Of a stretch of DNA of 64,000 nucleotides, positions 1 through 9,168 are shown piece by piece. Origin of the DNA: UBA8337 sp963932545 (lineage in GTDB: Bacteria; Pseudomonadota; Alphaproteobacteria; RS24). The notes beneath the pieces are model-generated. The model worked only from the letters and a program-made list of their open reading frames with translations, was not told the origin of the DNA and made no database searches. The stretch is from assembly GCA_963932545.1 (NCBI GenBank), contig CAWVRH010000001.1:62001-126000 (forward strand). The letters run 5' to 3'. A program made the position numbers and the translations under genes. Each line of letters starts with the position of its first letter. Position 1 is the stretch's first letter.

Positions 1-656
1 CCAGCATGGCGCTCCGAGAGGCGCACCACGCCAAGCGGCACGCTGTCACTGTCTATCAATTTGAAGAAATCATTGTTTTGCGGCGACGTCGAATTTTGGC
101 GCGACATGCGGCTTATTTCTGTGCTGCCGCCGCCGATATCATAAAGGATAATATCATCGACATTTTCATCAAACAAAGAGCCGCAGCCAATCGCGGCCAA
201 TTCGGCTTCGGCTTGGCCGTCGATAATTTCCATCCGCAATCCAGTTTCTTTGCGCACGCGCTCAATGAAGGCGGCACCATTGCTGGCACCGCGACACGCC
301 TCGGTGGCGACACAGCGCAGGCGCACCACATTGGCACGCCTAATTTTACTGGCCGCAATTCGCAAAGCTGCAATCGTGCGTTCCATCGCGTCTTCGGATA
401 ATTCGCCGCTGGCCTCTAGCCCTTCGCCAAGGCGGACGATGCGCGAGAAACTATCTCGCACCCGAAACCCAAGCCCGCCCGAGCGCTCGACGATGAGCAG
501 GCGGCAATTATTGGTTCCCAAATCGACAGCTGCATAAAGGCGCGTTTTTTGAGGGCCCGACGACTGAGCTTTGTTCGAAGGCCGGCGCTTGTTTTCAAAC
601 CGAGGTTTTGAAGGCGATGAGGCGGCTCGCTGTTTTGAGCTGTCGTTATCTTGCAT
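1..656 (-). CDS. Ppx/GppA family phosphatase, 5' part (cut by window edge)
   Basis: Translating the minus strand from the ATG at 656 gives an open frame running off the left edge. After a basic, Ser/Lys-rich N-terminal stretch of about 40 residues comes the sugar-kinase/actin-fold start AAVDLGTNNCRLL, and later the second phosphate motif YDIGGGSTE. These are the ASKHA signatures of exopolyphosphatase/guanosine pentaphosphatase enzymes, which hydrolyse polyphosphate or pppGpp. The C-terminus is missing, so Ppx and GppA cannot be told apart. The polar N-terminal extension is longer than in the E. coli proteins and is probably disordered. The gene points away from metY across a 263-bp divergent gap. 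Confidence 0.88.
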   Translation of the reverse strand, partial: MQDNDSSKQRAASSPSKPRFENKRRPSNKAQSSGPQKTRLYAAVDLGTNNCRLLIVERSGGLGFRVRDSFSRIVRLGEGLEASGELSEDAMERTIAALRIAASKIRRANVVRLRCVATEACRGASNGAAFIERVRKETGLRMEIIDGQAEAELAAIGCGSLFDENVDDIILYDIGGGSTEISRMSRQNSTSPQNNDFFKLIDSDSVPLGVVRLSERHA

Positions 657-890
657 GTCTACTTCCTGTGCTGGCACGAAAATTTACCAGATCGACACGC
701 CCGAAAACGTGCGGTAAGCCATAAAGATAGATTATTTGTCCAGCCCCAAGCAAGTTAAATGCGTTTGGCGCTGGCAAAGTTTACGCATGGGTCAGCGAGA
801 AGCGCCACTTGTCTTTCTTCCAAAGCGTGTTAGATCTTTGCCATAGTTAAAGCGCAGCCAATCCGCCGGCTTGCCCATTTTGTAAAAAAA

Positions 891-902
891 GCGACGCGTC
901 GC
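891..902. promoter_or_regulatory. Perfect 12-bp palindrome in the metY leader
   Basis: GCGACGCGTCGC is a perfect palindrome ending 17 nt before the metY ATG and just upstream of its AAGGA ribosome site (910-914). It could be an operator or a small RNA hairpin that affects translation. The rest of the 657-919 gap shows no convincing promoter, and I could not match a SAM riboswitch to it. Confidence 0.3.
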
Positions 903-919
903 GATGAGTAAGGATTTTT

Positions 920-2206
920 ATGTCAGATATGAAAACAGAAACATTGGTTTTGCACGCCGGCTGGAGAGCCGACCCAACGACTGGCTCCGTCGCCGTGCCC
1001 ATTCACCAGACCACTAGCTATCAGTTCAACGATACCGACCATGCGGCTAGCCTGTTTTCGCTTTCTGAATTGGGCAATATTTACACTCGCTTGCAAAACC
1101 CGACCACGGATGTTTTGGAGCAACGCATTGCTGCCCTCGAAGGCGGCGCTGCGGCGCTTGGCGTGGCTTCGGGCCAAACGGCCTCAACCATGGCCATTCA
1201 AAACTTGGCGCGCGTTGGCGATAACATCGTCTCTTCGACCGACCTTTATGGCGGCACTTGGAACCTCTTTGCCAATACAATGAAGGACATGGGCATTGAA
1301 GTGCGCTTTGCCGATCCGACCAATCCGCAATCTTTTGCCGATGCCGTCGATGATAAAACCCGCGCGTTTTATGCCGAGACTTTGCCAAACCCGAAACTCC
1401 ATGTTTTCCCAATCCAACAAGTTGCAGACATTGGCCGCGCCCATAATATCCCTCTAATTATGGACAATACAGCCGCACCAACGCTATGCCGCCCGTTCGA
1501 CCATGGCGCCGCTATTGTGGTCTATTCGACCACGAAATATATCGGCGGCCATGGCACTTCCATTGGTGGCGTGATTGTCGATGGCGGCAATTTTGATTGG
1601 GAAGCGGCGGGCGATCGCCAACCGGCTTTGAACTCGCCCGACCCGTCTTATCATGGCGCTGTATGGAGCGAAGCGGCCAAACCTTTGGGCCCCATTGCTT
1701 ATATTTTGAAAGCCCGCACCACTTTACTACGCGACATGGGCGCCGCCATGTCTCCGTTCAATGCTTTCATGTTTTTACAAGGCATGGAAACTTTGGCGCT
1801 ACGGATGAAGGCGCATTGCGAAAATGCCAATCAAGTAGCGGCCTGGCTGAGTGACCAAAAAGGCGTCAGCAAAGTCATTCACCCATCCTTAATGGATGGC
1901 GAAATGCGCGCCCGTGCCGATGCGGTCATGAACGGTGGCTATGGCGCCCTCATAGGCTTTGAGCTGGAAGACGGCATGGAAGCCGGCAAAAAATTCATCG
2001 ACAATTTGGAGCTACTGTATCACGTAGCCAATATTGGCGATGCGCGGTCACTGGCCATTCACCCCGCCAGCACAACGCACAGCCAGCTCTCAGCCGACGC
2101 CCAAATGGCTTCCGGTGTCACCCCTGGCTATGTGCGCTTGTCTATTGGCATTGAACATATCGATGATATCATCGCGGATATCTCTCAAGCCCTCTCGAAA
2201 GTATAG
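920..2206 (+). CDS. metY: O-acetylhomoserine sulfhydrylase-type Cys/Met metabolism enzyme
   Basis: This 428-residue PLP enzyme belongs to the Cys/Met metabolism family (fold type I). Visible landmarks are the N-terminal ETLVLHAGW and PIHQTTSY segments, the substrate loop YTRLQNPTTDVLEQR, the cofactor Asp in IMDNTAAPTLCRP and the Schiff-base lysine in STTKYIGGHG near residue 200. Length and the TSIGGVIVDGG segment fit O-acetyl- (or O-succinyl-) homoserine sulfhydrylases, which make homocysteine from sulfide and activated homoserine in the cytoplasm. Cystathionine gamma-synthase and gamma-lyase are usually nearer 390 residues. The start is supported by AAGGA 5 nt upstream. The downstream small membrane protein begins 2 nt after the stop, suggesting cotranscription. 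Confidence 0.87.
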   Translation: MSDMKTETLVLHAGWRADPTTGSVAVPIHQTTSYQFNDTDHAASLFSLSELGNIYTRLQNPTTDVLEQRIAALEGGAAALGVASGQTASTMAIQNLARVGDNIVSSTDLYGGTWNLFANTMKDMGIEVRFADPTNPQSFADAVDDKTRAFYAETLPNPKLHVFPIQQVADIGRAHNIPLIMDNTAAPTLCRPFDHGAAIVVYSTTKYIGGHGTSIGGVIVDGGNFDWEAAGDRQPALNSPDPSYHGAVWSEAAKPLGPIAYILKARTTLLRDMGAAMSPFNAFMFLQGMETLALRMKAHCENANQVAAWLSDQKGVSKVIHPSLMDGEMRARADAVMNGGYGALIGFELEDGMEAGKKFIDNLELLYHVANIGDARSLAIHPASTTHSQLSADAQMASGVTPGYVRLSIGIEHIDDIIADISQALSKV

Positions 2207-2208
2207 GT

Positions 2209-2421
2209 ATGGGGCTCATCGAAAAAATTCTCGATCTCATGCCCGTTTGGTTTGGCATTGGATTTCTTGGGCCCGTTTTGGCCGAGATTTATTTTCGCAC
2301 GCCGCTTAACAGCTATTTCCCCCTACCCATCACAGCCGAGACCAGCCACGTCTACGGCGTCTGCATGATATTTGGGGGTCTATACGGGCTGGTAGCATGG
2401 AAAACAGGAAGATGGATATGA
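2209..2421 (+). CDS. Small two-helix membrane protein
   Basis: A 70-residue protein of unrecognised family with two hydrophobic stretches, about residues 11-25 and 47-64, joined by a polar loop. It starts 2 nt after the metY stop, and its TGA overlaps the likely ATG of the desaturase in an ATGA arrangement, so it is almost certainly translated within the same mRNA. This coupling, rather than any motif, is the evidence that it is real. The position next to a membrane desaturase would suit a small accessory subunit, but that is inference. Confidence 0.6.
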   Translation: MGLIEKILDLMPVWFGIGFLGPVLAEIYFRTPLNSYFPLPITAETSHVYGVCMIFGGLYGLVAWKTGRWI

Positions 2422-3293
2422 ACACGACCGATCTAACTAAATTAAGCGAAACCGAGCTTATTCGGATGGAACGCGATATCGCGCGCAAATATATGGATAA
2501 ACTGTCCATTCCAATGGTGATTTGGCCTATCTTAAATATCAGTTGCTGGTTGGCACTTTGGCCGCTGGTGATGACCGGCATGGTGTCGCTGTGGATTGCC
2601 TTTCCCATTGCCCTCGTCAATATCATTTTGTCGTATCTGCCAAGCCATGAAGCGCAGCACGACATTTATGCTCGACCAGGCCAAAAACTGCGTTGGCTAA
2701 ACGAAACCATTGGCCATATTTCTGTGCTGCCTATGGCCTATGGCTATCGCGCTTTGCGCCTGACGCATTTGGAGCATCACAAACATACCAATAAGCCGGG
2801 CCTCGACCCTGACCAAATATTCAACAATAGCCAAACCTTGCTCGGCAATATTTGGACGAACATTCAGTCTTATCAGCCCGGCTCGGAAGGCGCCGCCAGT
2901 TATCGCAGTTGCTTGGCGCGCATTGGAACGCCAGAAACCGAGCGCGCCCTCCTAGAGCAAGTGGGCATTACGCTGCTGCATATGGGCGTGCTGTTCGTCT
3001 GCGCCTATCATGGCAAAGCCTTGGAAGCGGTTTTGTTGTGGTGGTTGCCGTTGAAAATGGCGGTGATTTACATTCGGGTCTATCTATCTTGGTTGCCGCA
3101 TTTTCCCGGCAATCAAGTGGGGCGTTATAAAGATACACGTGCCTTTAAAAGCTGGGCTGGCGTTTGGAGCTCGTTGGGCATGACGGCGCATATTGCGCAT
3201 CATTTGCACCCGCGTATTCCGCTGGACAAAACACCCGCCGCTTTGCGCGAGCTTTATCCAATCTTGCAGGCCCGAAAAAGTCCCTTGGTGTAA
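2418..3293 (+). CDS. Membrane fatty-acid desaturase family protein
   Basis: About 291 residues with the histidine clusters of membrane di-iron desaturases/hydroxylases: HEAQHD early, HLEHHKHTN in the middle and HIAHHLHPRIP near the end, separated by paired hydrophobic segments. The family inserts double bonds or hydroxyls into acyl chains or carotenoid-like substrates using O2. I chose the ATG at 2418 because AGGAAG (2406-2411) lies 6 nt upstream and the ATG overlaps the previous stop as ATGA; in-frame ATGs at 2397 and 2412 are less well placed. The substrate cannot be told from sequence. The three-gene run from metY ends here. Confidence 0.83.
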   Translation: MNTTDLTKLSETELIRMERDIARKYMDKLSIPMVIWPILNISCWLALWPLVMTGMVSLWIAFPIALVNIILSYLPSHEAQHDIYARPGQKLRWLNETIGHISVLPMAYGYRALRLTHLEHHKHTNKPGLDPDQIFNNSQTLLGNIWTNIQSYQPGSEGAASYRSCLARIGTPETERALLEQVGITLLHMGVLFVCAYHGKALEAVLLWWLPLKMAVIYIRVYLSWLPHFPGNQVGRYKDTRAFKSWAGVWSSLGMTAHIAHHLHPRIPLDKTPAALRELYPILQARKSPLV

Positions 3294-3384
3294 ATCGATA
3301 TTTATGCACTCGCGCCTTGCACTGGCGCCGAAATCTAGGCACTCTTAATATTCATTTTTAGAGTATGCAGATTGGGAGAGACGC

Positions 3385-4632
3385 ATGAGCCAGGCCATTA
3401 AAACAGACAACATTCCGCTGGACGAAATCAATCCAGCTCGCCCCGAGCTATATACCGATGAAAATGTCTTAGAGCTCTTCAAACGCTTGCGCGAAAAGGA
3501 CCCAGTTCATTTTTTCGATGACCCGACCTTTGGCCCCATGTGGTCGATTACCCGCTACGAAGATTGCATTGCCATAGACACAGACCACAAGCGGTTTTCG
3601 TCTTCTGACCAATTCGGCGGCATTCAAATTGATGATAATATCGTTCGCCCGCCCGTCGAAGGCATCGAAATTTCTGCTTTCATCACGAAAGACCAACCCG
3701 ACCATGCGCCTATCCGCAAGTCCGTGCAGCCCATTGCCTCGCCGCCTGCCCTCGATAGCTTTAAAGAAACCATCGCACAACGCACAAACGATATTCTCGA
3801 CAGTTTGCCCGAAGGCGAAGAGTTCAACTGGGTCGATACAGTTTCCATCGAACTGACGACACAAATGTTGGCGACCCTCTTCGACTTTCCTTTCGAAGAC
3901 CGCCACCTGCTTACCTATTGGTCTGACATTACCACCTCCAGCGAGGGGTCTGACCATTTTCCCGGCCATGAAAAGCGTGTCGAAGGCCTAATGGAGTGCT
4001 TCGCGTATTTCACTAAATTGCGCGAGAGCCGTGCCAATGGCGCGCCGAACTTTGACCTTGTTTCGATGCTGGCTCGCGACCCCAACACCAAAGACATGGA
4101 CCCGATGAATTTTCTCGGCAATTTGATTTTGCTGATTGTGGGCGGCAACGACACAACGCGCAACTCTATGTCAGCCAGCATTAATGCTTGGAACCAATTC
4201 CCGGACGAATTCGCCAAATTATGGGAAGATCCAACGCTGATTGATACTATGGTGGCCGAAGTTATTCGTTGGCAGACCCCGCTGTCGCACATGCGGCGCA
4301 CCGCCTTGGAAGACGTGGAAATGCACGGCAAGACCATCAAAAAAGGCGATAAAGTCGTCATGTGGTATTACTCGGGCAACCATGATGAAGACGTGTTTAA
4401 AGACGCGCGTACGGTGAAGTTCGACCGCCCGAACGGAAAAAGCCATTTGTCTTTTGGGTTTGGCATTCACCGATGCATGGGGCTGCGCGTTGCGGAACTT
4501 CAGCTGCGCATTCTTTGGCAACAAATTATCGAGAAATTTGAGAAAATTGAAATTGTGAAAGATCCCGTCCGCGTCAGCTCACATTTTGTTAACGGCTATT
4601 CAGAAATGATTGTAAAAGTAACTCGTCGTTAA
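3385..4632 (+). CDS. Cytochrome P450, CYP153-like
   Basis: A 415-residue soluble bacterial P450. The I-helix reads GGNDTTRNS, the K-helix region has EVIRWQTPLSHMRR, and the heme loop FGFGIHRCMG puts the thiolate ligand at Cys364. The GGNDTTRNSMS segment, IRWQTPL and the VVMWYYSGN stretch closely match what I know of the CYP153 family, which hydroxylates the terminal carbon of alkanes, fatty acids and related compounds. No ferredoxin or ferredoxin reductase lies beside it, so its redox partners are elsewhere. A GGGAGAG ribosome site precedes the ATG. The fused oxidoreductase follows after 15 nt, probably in the same transcript. Confidence 0.88.
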   Translation: MSQAIKTDNIPLDEINPARPELYTDENVLELFKRLREKDPVHFFDDPTFGPMWSITRYEDCIAIDTDHKRFSSSDQFGGIQIDDNIVRPPVEGIEISAFITKDQPDHAPIRKSVQPIASPPALDSFKETIAQRTNDILDSLPEGEEFNWVDTVSIELTTQMLATLFDFPFEDRHLLTYWSDITTSSEGSDHFPGHEKRVEGLMECFAYFTKLRESRANGAPNFDLVSMLARDPNTKDMDPMNFLGNLILLIVGGNDTTRNSMSASINAWNQFPDEFAKLWEDPTLIDTMVAEVIRWQTPLSHMRRTALEDVEMHGKTIKKGDKVVMWYYSGNHDEDVFKDARTVKFDRPNGKSHLSFGFGIHRCMGLRVAELQLRILWQQIIEKFEKIEIVKDPVRVSSHFVNGYSEMIVKVTRR

Positions 4633-4647
4633 ACGAAGGAGTTACCT

Positions 4648-6627
4648 GTGTCATCATCCACAACCCGCTGGGGCGTTCTTGCCACTGGCAGCATTGCCGC
4701 GCAATTTGCTACCGATTTACCCCACAGCCGCACAGGCGTTTTAGCTGGCGTCGCCAGCCGCGACAAAAATAAAGCGCAGGCCTTTTGCGACACCCATGGC
4801 GGCACGCCATCCGATTATGACGCGCTGCTTGCGCGCCCCGACATTGATGCTGTTTACATTGCCACCCCACATGACAGCCATGTGACTTGGAGCCATAAAG
4901 CGCTGGCTGCGGGTAAAGCTGTGCTTTGCGAAAAACCGCTTGGGCTCAACCAAGGGCAAGTTTTAAACCTTTACGGCGAAGCGGCACGCACCGACACGCT
5001 GCTGGTCGAAGCGCTGATGTATCTCATGCACCCGCGTATGCATTTGGCCAAACAGCTCACGGATGCGGGCACCATTGGCACTATCACAGGCTTCAGATCA
5101 TCGTTTGGGTTTGCCTTCCCCTTCACGCCAGACCATCGCCTCTATGATATCGAGCGTGCGGGTGGCGGCATTCTGGATATTGGCATTTACCCCCTCACGG
5201 CCGCGCGCTATTTCCTCGGCGAGCCCAGCGGATTGACCGGCGAAGCTAGATTGGCCCCTAGTGGCGCCGATGCCGAAGCCAAAGCAATCCTCGCCTATGA
5301 CGGGTTTGACGCACATTTGCATTGCGCTATCGATACGAATTTAGACTGGCACATCACGCTGGAAGGCGAGACGGGCACACTTAAAATTACCCAGCCTTGG
5401 CACCCCGGCCCCGAGAACAATCATATTTCCATTACCGATGCGGCCGGTGTGGAGACCCTTCACACCTGCGACGAGCCACGCCCCCTCTATGCCATCGAGG
5501 CCGATCATATGAGCGAGCTGCTGGCACGCGGGGCCAAAACTTCCGATTTGGTGACGCCCGATTTCAGCATAAACACCGCCTATTGGATGGATCGATGGCG
5601 CGAAGCCGGCGGCGTTGTTTATGCTGCCGACACACTAGACAACACCGGCTTTCACGGACACGCCGTGCGCCTAGGTGCGCACGCCAAACTGGAAACCGCC
5701 GCTTTGGGCGACTTGGCCAAACCCGTCTCCAAATTAGTATTGGGCACTGACAATCAAATTGACGCGCCGACGATGGCCGCCATGGCCGATGCTTTTGTGG
5801 AAGCGGGCGGCAATTGTTTCGACACGGCTTTCATTTATTCCGACGGGCGCTCCGAAGCCCTGCTCGGCGAATGGATGACCGCGCGTGGCTTGCGCGATGA
5901 CTTGGTGGTTCTATCCAAGGGCGCGCACACGCCCGAATGCTCGCCCGATGCGGTGTCGCGCCAATTGGATATTTCGTTGGAGCGACTGCAAACCAATTAT
6001 CTCGACCTCTATTGCCTGCACCGCGATGACCCCAATGTGCCCGTATCGGAATGGATAGACGTGCTCAACCGCGAAGTCCGTGCGGGTCGTATCCATCAAT
6101 TTGGTGGCTCCAATTGGACGGCAGAGCGCGTCGATGAAGCCAATGCTTATGCTGACGCCAATGGCCTGCAAGGCTTCTCGCTGTTGTCGAATAACTTCTC
6201 TCTGGCGCGCATGCAAACCCCTGTATGGCCGGGCTGCTTGGCCAGCTCCACAGATGTGTTTCGTGACTGGCACATAAAAAGCAACATGGCGCTGCTGCCT
6301 TGGTCAGCCCAAGCCCGCGGATTTTTTCTCGATTGGGAAGGCACCGGCCTTGCCGCTACCCGCCACGGCGCCGATCCGAGCGATGAAGAAATGATGCGTG
6401 TCTGGGGTTCGGCTGACAATCTGGAACGCCGCCGCCGCGCCTTCGAACTGGCTGAAAAACTTGGCGTTAACGCACTGCAAATCGCTTTGGCTTATGTCTT
6501 ACGTCAGCCTTTCGCGTGTTTCGCCATCATCGGCCCGCGCACGCCCATGCAGTTGCAAGACAGCTTGCGCGCCGCCGATATTCAGCTGACACCCGAACAA
6601 GTGCAGTGGTTAGATTTGCGCGATTAA
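4648..6627 (+). CDS. Fused Gfo/Idh/MocA dehydrogenase - aldo/keto reductase
   Basis: A 659-residue two-domain protein. Residues 1 to about 325 are a Gfo/Idh/MocA oxidoreductase: a nucleotide-binding N-terminus, the LCEKPLGLN lysine motif and the GGGILDIGIYPL segment. Residues from about 350 to the end are an aldo/keto reductase with all four usual catalytic positions: Asp in CFDTAF, Tyr in FIYSDG, Lys in VLSKGAH and His in YCLHRDD. The frame is continuous and the start is a GTG with GAAGGAG 6 nt upstream. Both halves use NAD(P)(H) on sugars or aldehydes, so one chain could oxidise and reduce linked positions of one substrate. Separate homologous families lie side by side at 9805-11780. The stop overlaps the convergent beta-glucosidase stop by 4 nt. 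Confidence 0.88.
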   Translation: MSSSTTRWGVLATGSIAAQFATDLPHSRTGVLAGVASRDKNKAQAFCDTHGGTPSDYDALLARPDIDAVYIATPHDSHVTWSHKALAAGKAVLCEKPLGLNQGQVLNLYGEAARTDTLLVEALMYLMHPRMHLAKQLTDAGTIGTITGFRSSFGFAFPFTPDHRLYDIERAGGGILDIGIYPLTAARYFLGEPSGLTGEARLAPSGADAEAKAILAYDGFDAHLHCAIDTNLDWHITLEGETGTLKITQPWHPGPENNHISITDAAGVETLHTCDEPRPLYAIEADHMSELLARGAKTSDLVTPDFSINTAYWMDRWREAGGVVYAADTLDNTGFHGHAVRLGAHAKLETAALGDLAKPVSKLVLGTDNQIDAPTMAAMADAFVEAGGNCFDTAFIYSDGRSEALLGEWMTARGLRDDLVVLSKGAHTPECSPDAVSRQLDISLERLQTNYLDLYCLHRDDPNVPVSEWIDVLNREVRAGRIHQFGGSNWTAERVDEANAYADANGLQGFSLLSNNFSLARMQTPVWPGCLASSTDVFRDWHIKSNMALLPWSAQARGFFLDWEGTGLAATRHGADPSDEEMMRVWGSADNLERRRRAFELAEKLGVNALQIALAYVLRQPFACFAIIGPRTPMQLQDSLRAADIQLTPEQVQWLDLRD

Positions 6628-9029
6628 GGCCGGGTCAAGCGCCACAATAAGCGCAGCCAACGATTGTTTAACGCGAGCAATAATAACTCGAAACGTTTGC
6701 CCGCCACGGCGCCCGCCGACATATTGCTAACGGTAATCAAGCGCATCGACATAATCATTTCCTCGCGCATTTTAACCGCCACCGGCGTGTCTTTGCCCTG
6801 CCCCAATGCGGCACTGGCCATATCCATCGCGGCCGCCGCCACGCGCTTGCCGAGCCAATGATAGCGAATATCGGCCAAGGTAGAATTGGCATGATAGGGC
6901 TTAATCGCGTCGGCTTTCGGCACATGCACGCCCAAGGCGGAAAGTTGCGCGTCATCCATCACCACATAAGGCGCCTCGGCCAAAGGGGTCGAATTACGTT
7001 GCGAGCCGGCTGGCAAAGTAACTTGCAGGATTTGGCGAACATCGGTGGCAGAGGCCGCAAACAAAATATCAAACACGCCCGGCTCGACATCAAAATCATC
7101 TAGCTCAATATCAAAATAAGCAAAAGCACGACGCCCTAGCGTAAACTCCAATTCTTGGGTCTCTCCCGCTTGCAGGGTGATTTTTTGAAACGCTTTCAGC
7201 TCGCGGTCGGGTCGGTACGGGGTGCTTTCCACATCGCGCACATAGACTTGCACCACTTCGGCACCCGCTAGGGTTCCAGAATTAGACACTTTCACCGACA
7301 CGCTTATTTGCTCGCTGTCTTGCGACCACGGCGTGCGGACTTGCGCATCGCTATAGGTGAATTTTGTATAGCTGAGGCCATGGCCAAACGGAAAAAGCAC
7401 AGGCACATCATGGCTGGTGAAATGGCGATAGCCGACATTTAGCCCTTCGCGATAAACCAATTGGCGAGGGTGCGTCGCGAAATTTTGCTGGCTCGGACTA
7501 TCTTCCAAGTGCAACGGAAACGTCTCGGCCAATTTTCCGCTTGGGTTTACCTCGCCATACAGCAAGTCGACGAGCGCCCCTGCGCCAGCCTGACCTGCCA
7601 AATAGATTTCCAGCACAGCTGGGGTCACGTCAATCCAAGGCATCTCAATCGGCGCACCATTCGATAAAACCACCACGGTATTGGGGTTGGCTGCCGCCAC
7701 GGCCTCGATGAGGTTTTCAATTTGGGCGGGCTGGCGTAAATGCGCGCGGTCAAACCCTTCCGCTTCAAACAAAGGCGGCAGACCGGCCATCACAATCGCC
7801 ACTTTGGCTTGCTTGGCCTGCGCCACGGCTTCTTCGATGAGCGCCTTATCTTCTGTCGCCAATTCAGCATCAAAGCCTTGCGCATAAGTGACGTTTTCTT
7901 CTCCCAGCTTTTCGCGCCAAAGCGCTAGCGGCGTGTCTATTTGGGTGGCGTTAACTTGCGAGCTACCGGCGCCTTGATAACGCGGCGTCTTGGCAAAAGC
8001 CCCAATTAAAGCCACGCTATCCTTGTGTGCGAGCGGCAGCATACTGGCTTCGTTCTTTAATAAAACCGCGCCCTCGGCAGCGGCTTTTCGGGCCAAGGCA
8101 TGATGGGCTTTGAAATCCACATCTAAAGCGGTGGCATTATTTTGTGCCGCCAAAATAAGTTCGGTGACGCGAGAAGCGGCGCGGTCGAGATGCGCCTCCT
8201 TGAGCTGCCCATCGTGAACGGCGGCTGCGACTTGGCGGTCATTGACGCCGCCCGTGCTTGGCATTTCCAATTCTAAGCCAGCGGCGACGCCGCGCACGCG
8301 GTCGTTCACCGCGCCCCAGTCTGTCACCACCAAGCCTTTAAAGCCCCAACGGTCGCGCAAAATATCGGTCAGTAAGGTTTCGTTCTCAGAGCAATAAACG
8401 CCATTGAAGCGGTTATAGGCGCACATCAGCGTCCAAGGCTGAACTTGCTTTACCGTGGTCTCAAAGGCCGGTAGATAAATTTCAAATAGGCTGCGCGGGT
8501 CGACCAACGTGTCGACCACCATGCGTTGGGCTTCTTGGTTGTTGACGGCAAAATGTTTCAAGCTGGTGCCTACGCCCGTCGACTGCACACCGCCCACAAA
8601 GGCGCTGGCCATCTCGCCGGCCTGAAAGGGATCTTCCGAGTAATATTCAAAATTGCGGCCACATAAGGGGCTGCGCTTGATGTTGACGCCCGGGGCTAGC
8701 AAAACCGATACGCTCTCGGCCATACATTCGCGCCCAATGGCCGCGCCAACCTCGCTTATCAACGCAACGTCCCAGCTCGATGCCAAAGTAACGGCTGTGG
8801 GGAAACAGGTGGCGGGAACGGCTGCGCTTAAGCCCATATGATCCGATTTGGCGCCTTGTTTGCGAAGCCCATGCGGGCCATCGGACACCATGACCTTGCC
8901 AAGCCCAAATTCTTCAATCGGCTGTAAGTCCCAAAAACTAGAGCCAGACATGAGAGACGCCTTGGCCTCGATAGACATTTGGGCGACGAGCTTTTGCGCT
9001 TTGCCTGCAAATTCCGATGGTTGTTTCAT
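6624..9029 (-). CDS. Glycoside hydrolase family 3 beta-glucosidase
   Basis: An 801-residue GH3 enzyme. The N-terminal barrel contains KHFAVNNQE (about 158-166) and the nucleophile Asp237 in VVTDWGAV. The second alpha/beta sandwich and a C-terminal fibronectin-III-like domain (about 560-640, near YVRDVES) follow, then roughly 100 extra residues ending in a hydrophobic/basic tail. There is no signal peptide, so it should act in the cytoplasm on imported beta-glucosides or related glycosides. GGGGTGAC precedes the ATG. It is divergent from the 9169-13790 operon and probably belongs to the same sugar programme, but the glycoside specificity is not visible. Confidence 0.9.
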   Translation of the reverse strand: MKQPSEFAGKAQKLVAQMSIEAKASLMSGSSFWDLQPIEEFGLGKVMVSDGPHGLRKQGAKSDHMGLSAAVPATCFPTAVTLASSWDVALISEVGAAIGRECMAESVSVLLAPGVNIKRSPLCGRNFEYYSEDPFQAGEMASAFVGGVQSTGVGTSLKHFAVNNQEAQRMVVDTLVDPRSLFEIYLPAFETTVKQVQPWTLMCAYNRFNGVYCSENETLLTDILRDRWGFKGLVVTDWGAVNDRVRGVAAGLELEMPSTGGVNDRQVAAAVHDGQLKEAHLDRAASRVTELILAAQNNATALDVDFKAHHALARKAAAEGAVLLKNEASMLPLAHKDSVALIGAFAKTPRYQGAGSSQVNATQIDTPLALWREKLGEENVTYAQGFDAELATEDKALIEEAVAQAKQAKVAIVMAGLPPLFEAEGFDRAHLRQPAQIENLIEAVAAANPNTVVVLSNGAPIEMPWIDVTPAVLEIYLAGQAGAGALVDLLYGEVNPSGKLAETFPLHLEDSPSQQNFATHPRQLVYREGLNVGYRHFTSHDVPVLFPFGHGLSYTKFTYSDAQVRTPWSQDSEQISVSVKVSNSGTLAGAEVVQVYVRDVESTPYRPDRELKAFQKITLQAGETQELEFTLGRRAFAYFDIELDDFDVEPGVFDILFAASATDVRQILQVTLPAGSQRNSTPLAEAPYVVMDDAQLSALGVHVPKADAIKPYHANSTLADIRYHWLGKRVAAAAMDMASAALGQGKDTPVAVKMREEMIMSMRLITVSNMSAGAVAGKRFELLLLALNNRWLRLLWRLTRP

Positions 9030-9081
9030 GCTGTCACCCCTAAATTACTTGAAAAGCCTGCCGTTTGAGGCCAGTTTAAGC

Positions 9082-9111
9082 GAGGCTTATAAGAGACACA
9101 AGCGAAGCCTC
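9082..9111. promoter_or_regulatory. Inverted repeat in the beta-glucosidase / hydroxylase divergent gap
   Basis: GAGGCTT (9082-9088) and AAGCCTC (9105-9111) form a perfect 7-bp inverted repeat with a 16-nt spacer, inside the 139-bp gap between the divergent GH3 gene and the plus-strand cluster. The placement suits a shared operator. No regulator gene lies next to it. Confidence 0.35.
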
Positions 9112-9168
9112 CAAGGATAGCTATCGTGCAAACTGAAGCCAGCTTGGGCCCCTAATCGGAGATACCAG

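Noticed and set aside
657..919. SAM riboswitch upstream of metY
   Set aside because: SAM-II elements are common before metY-type genes in Alphaproteobacteria, but I could not find its pseudoknot core. Only a 12-bp palindrome is clear.
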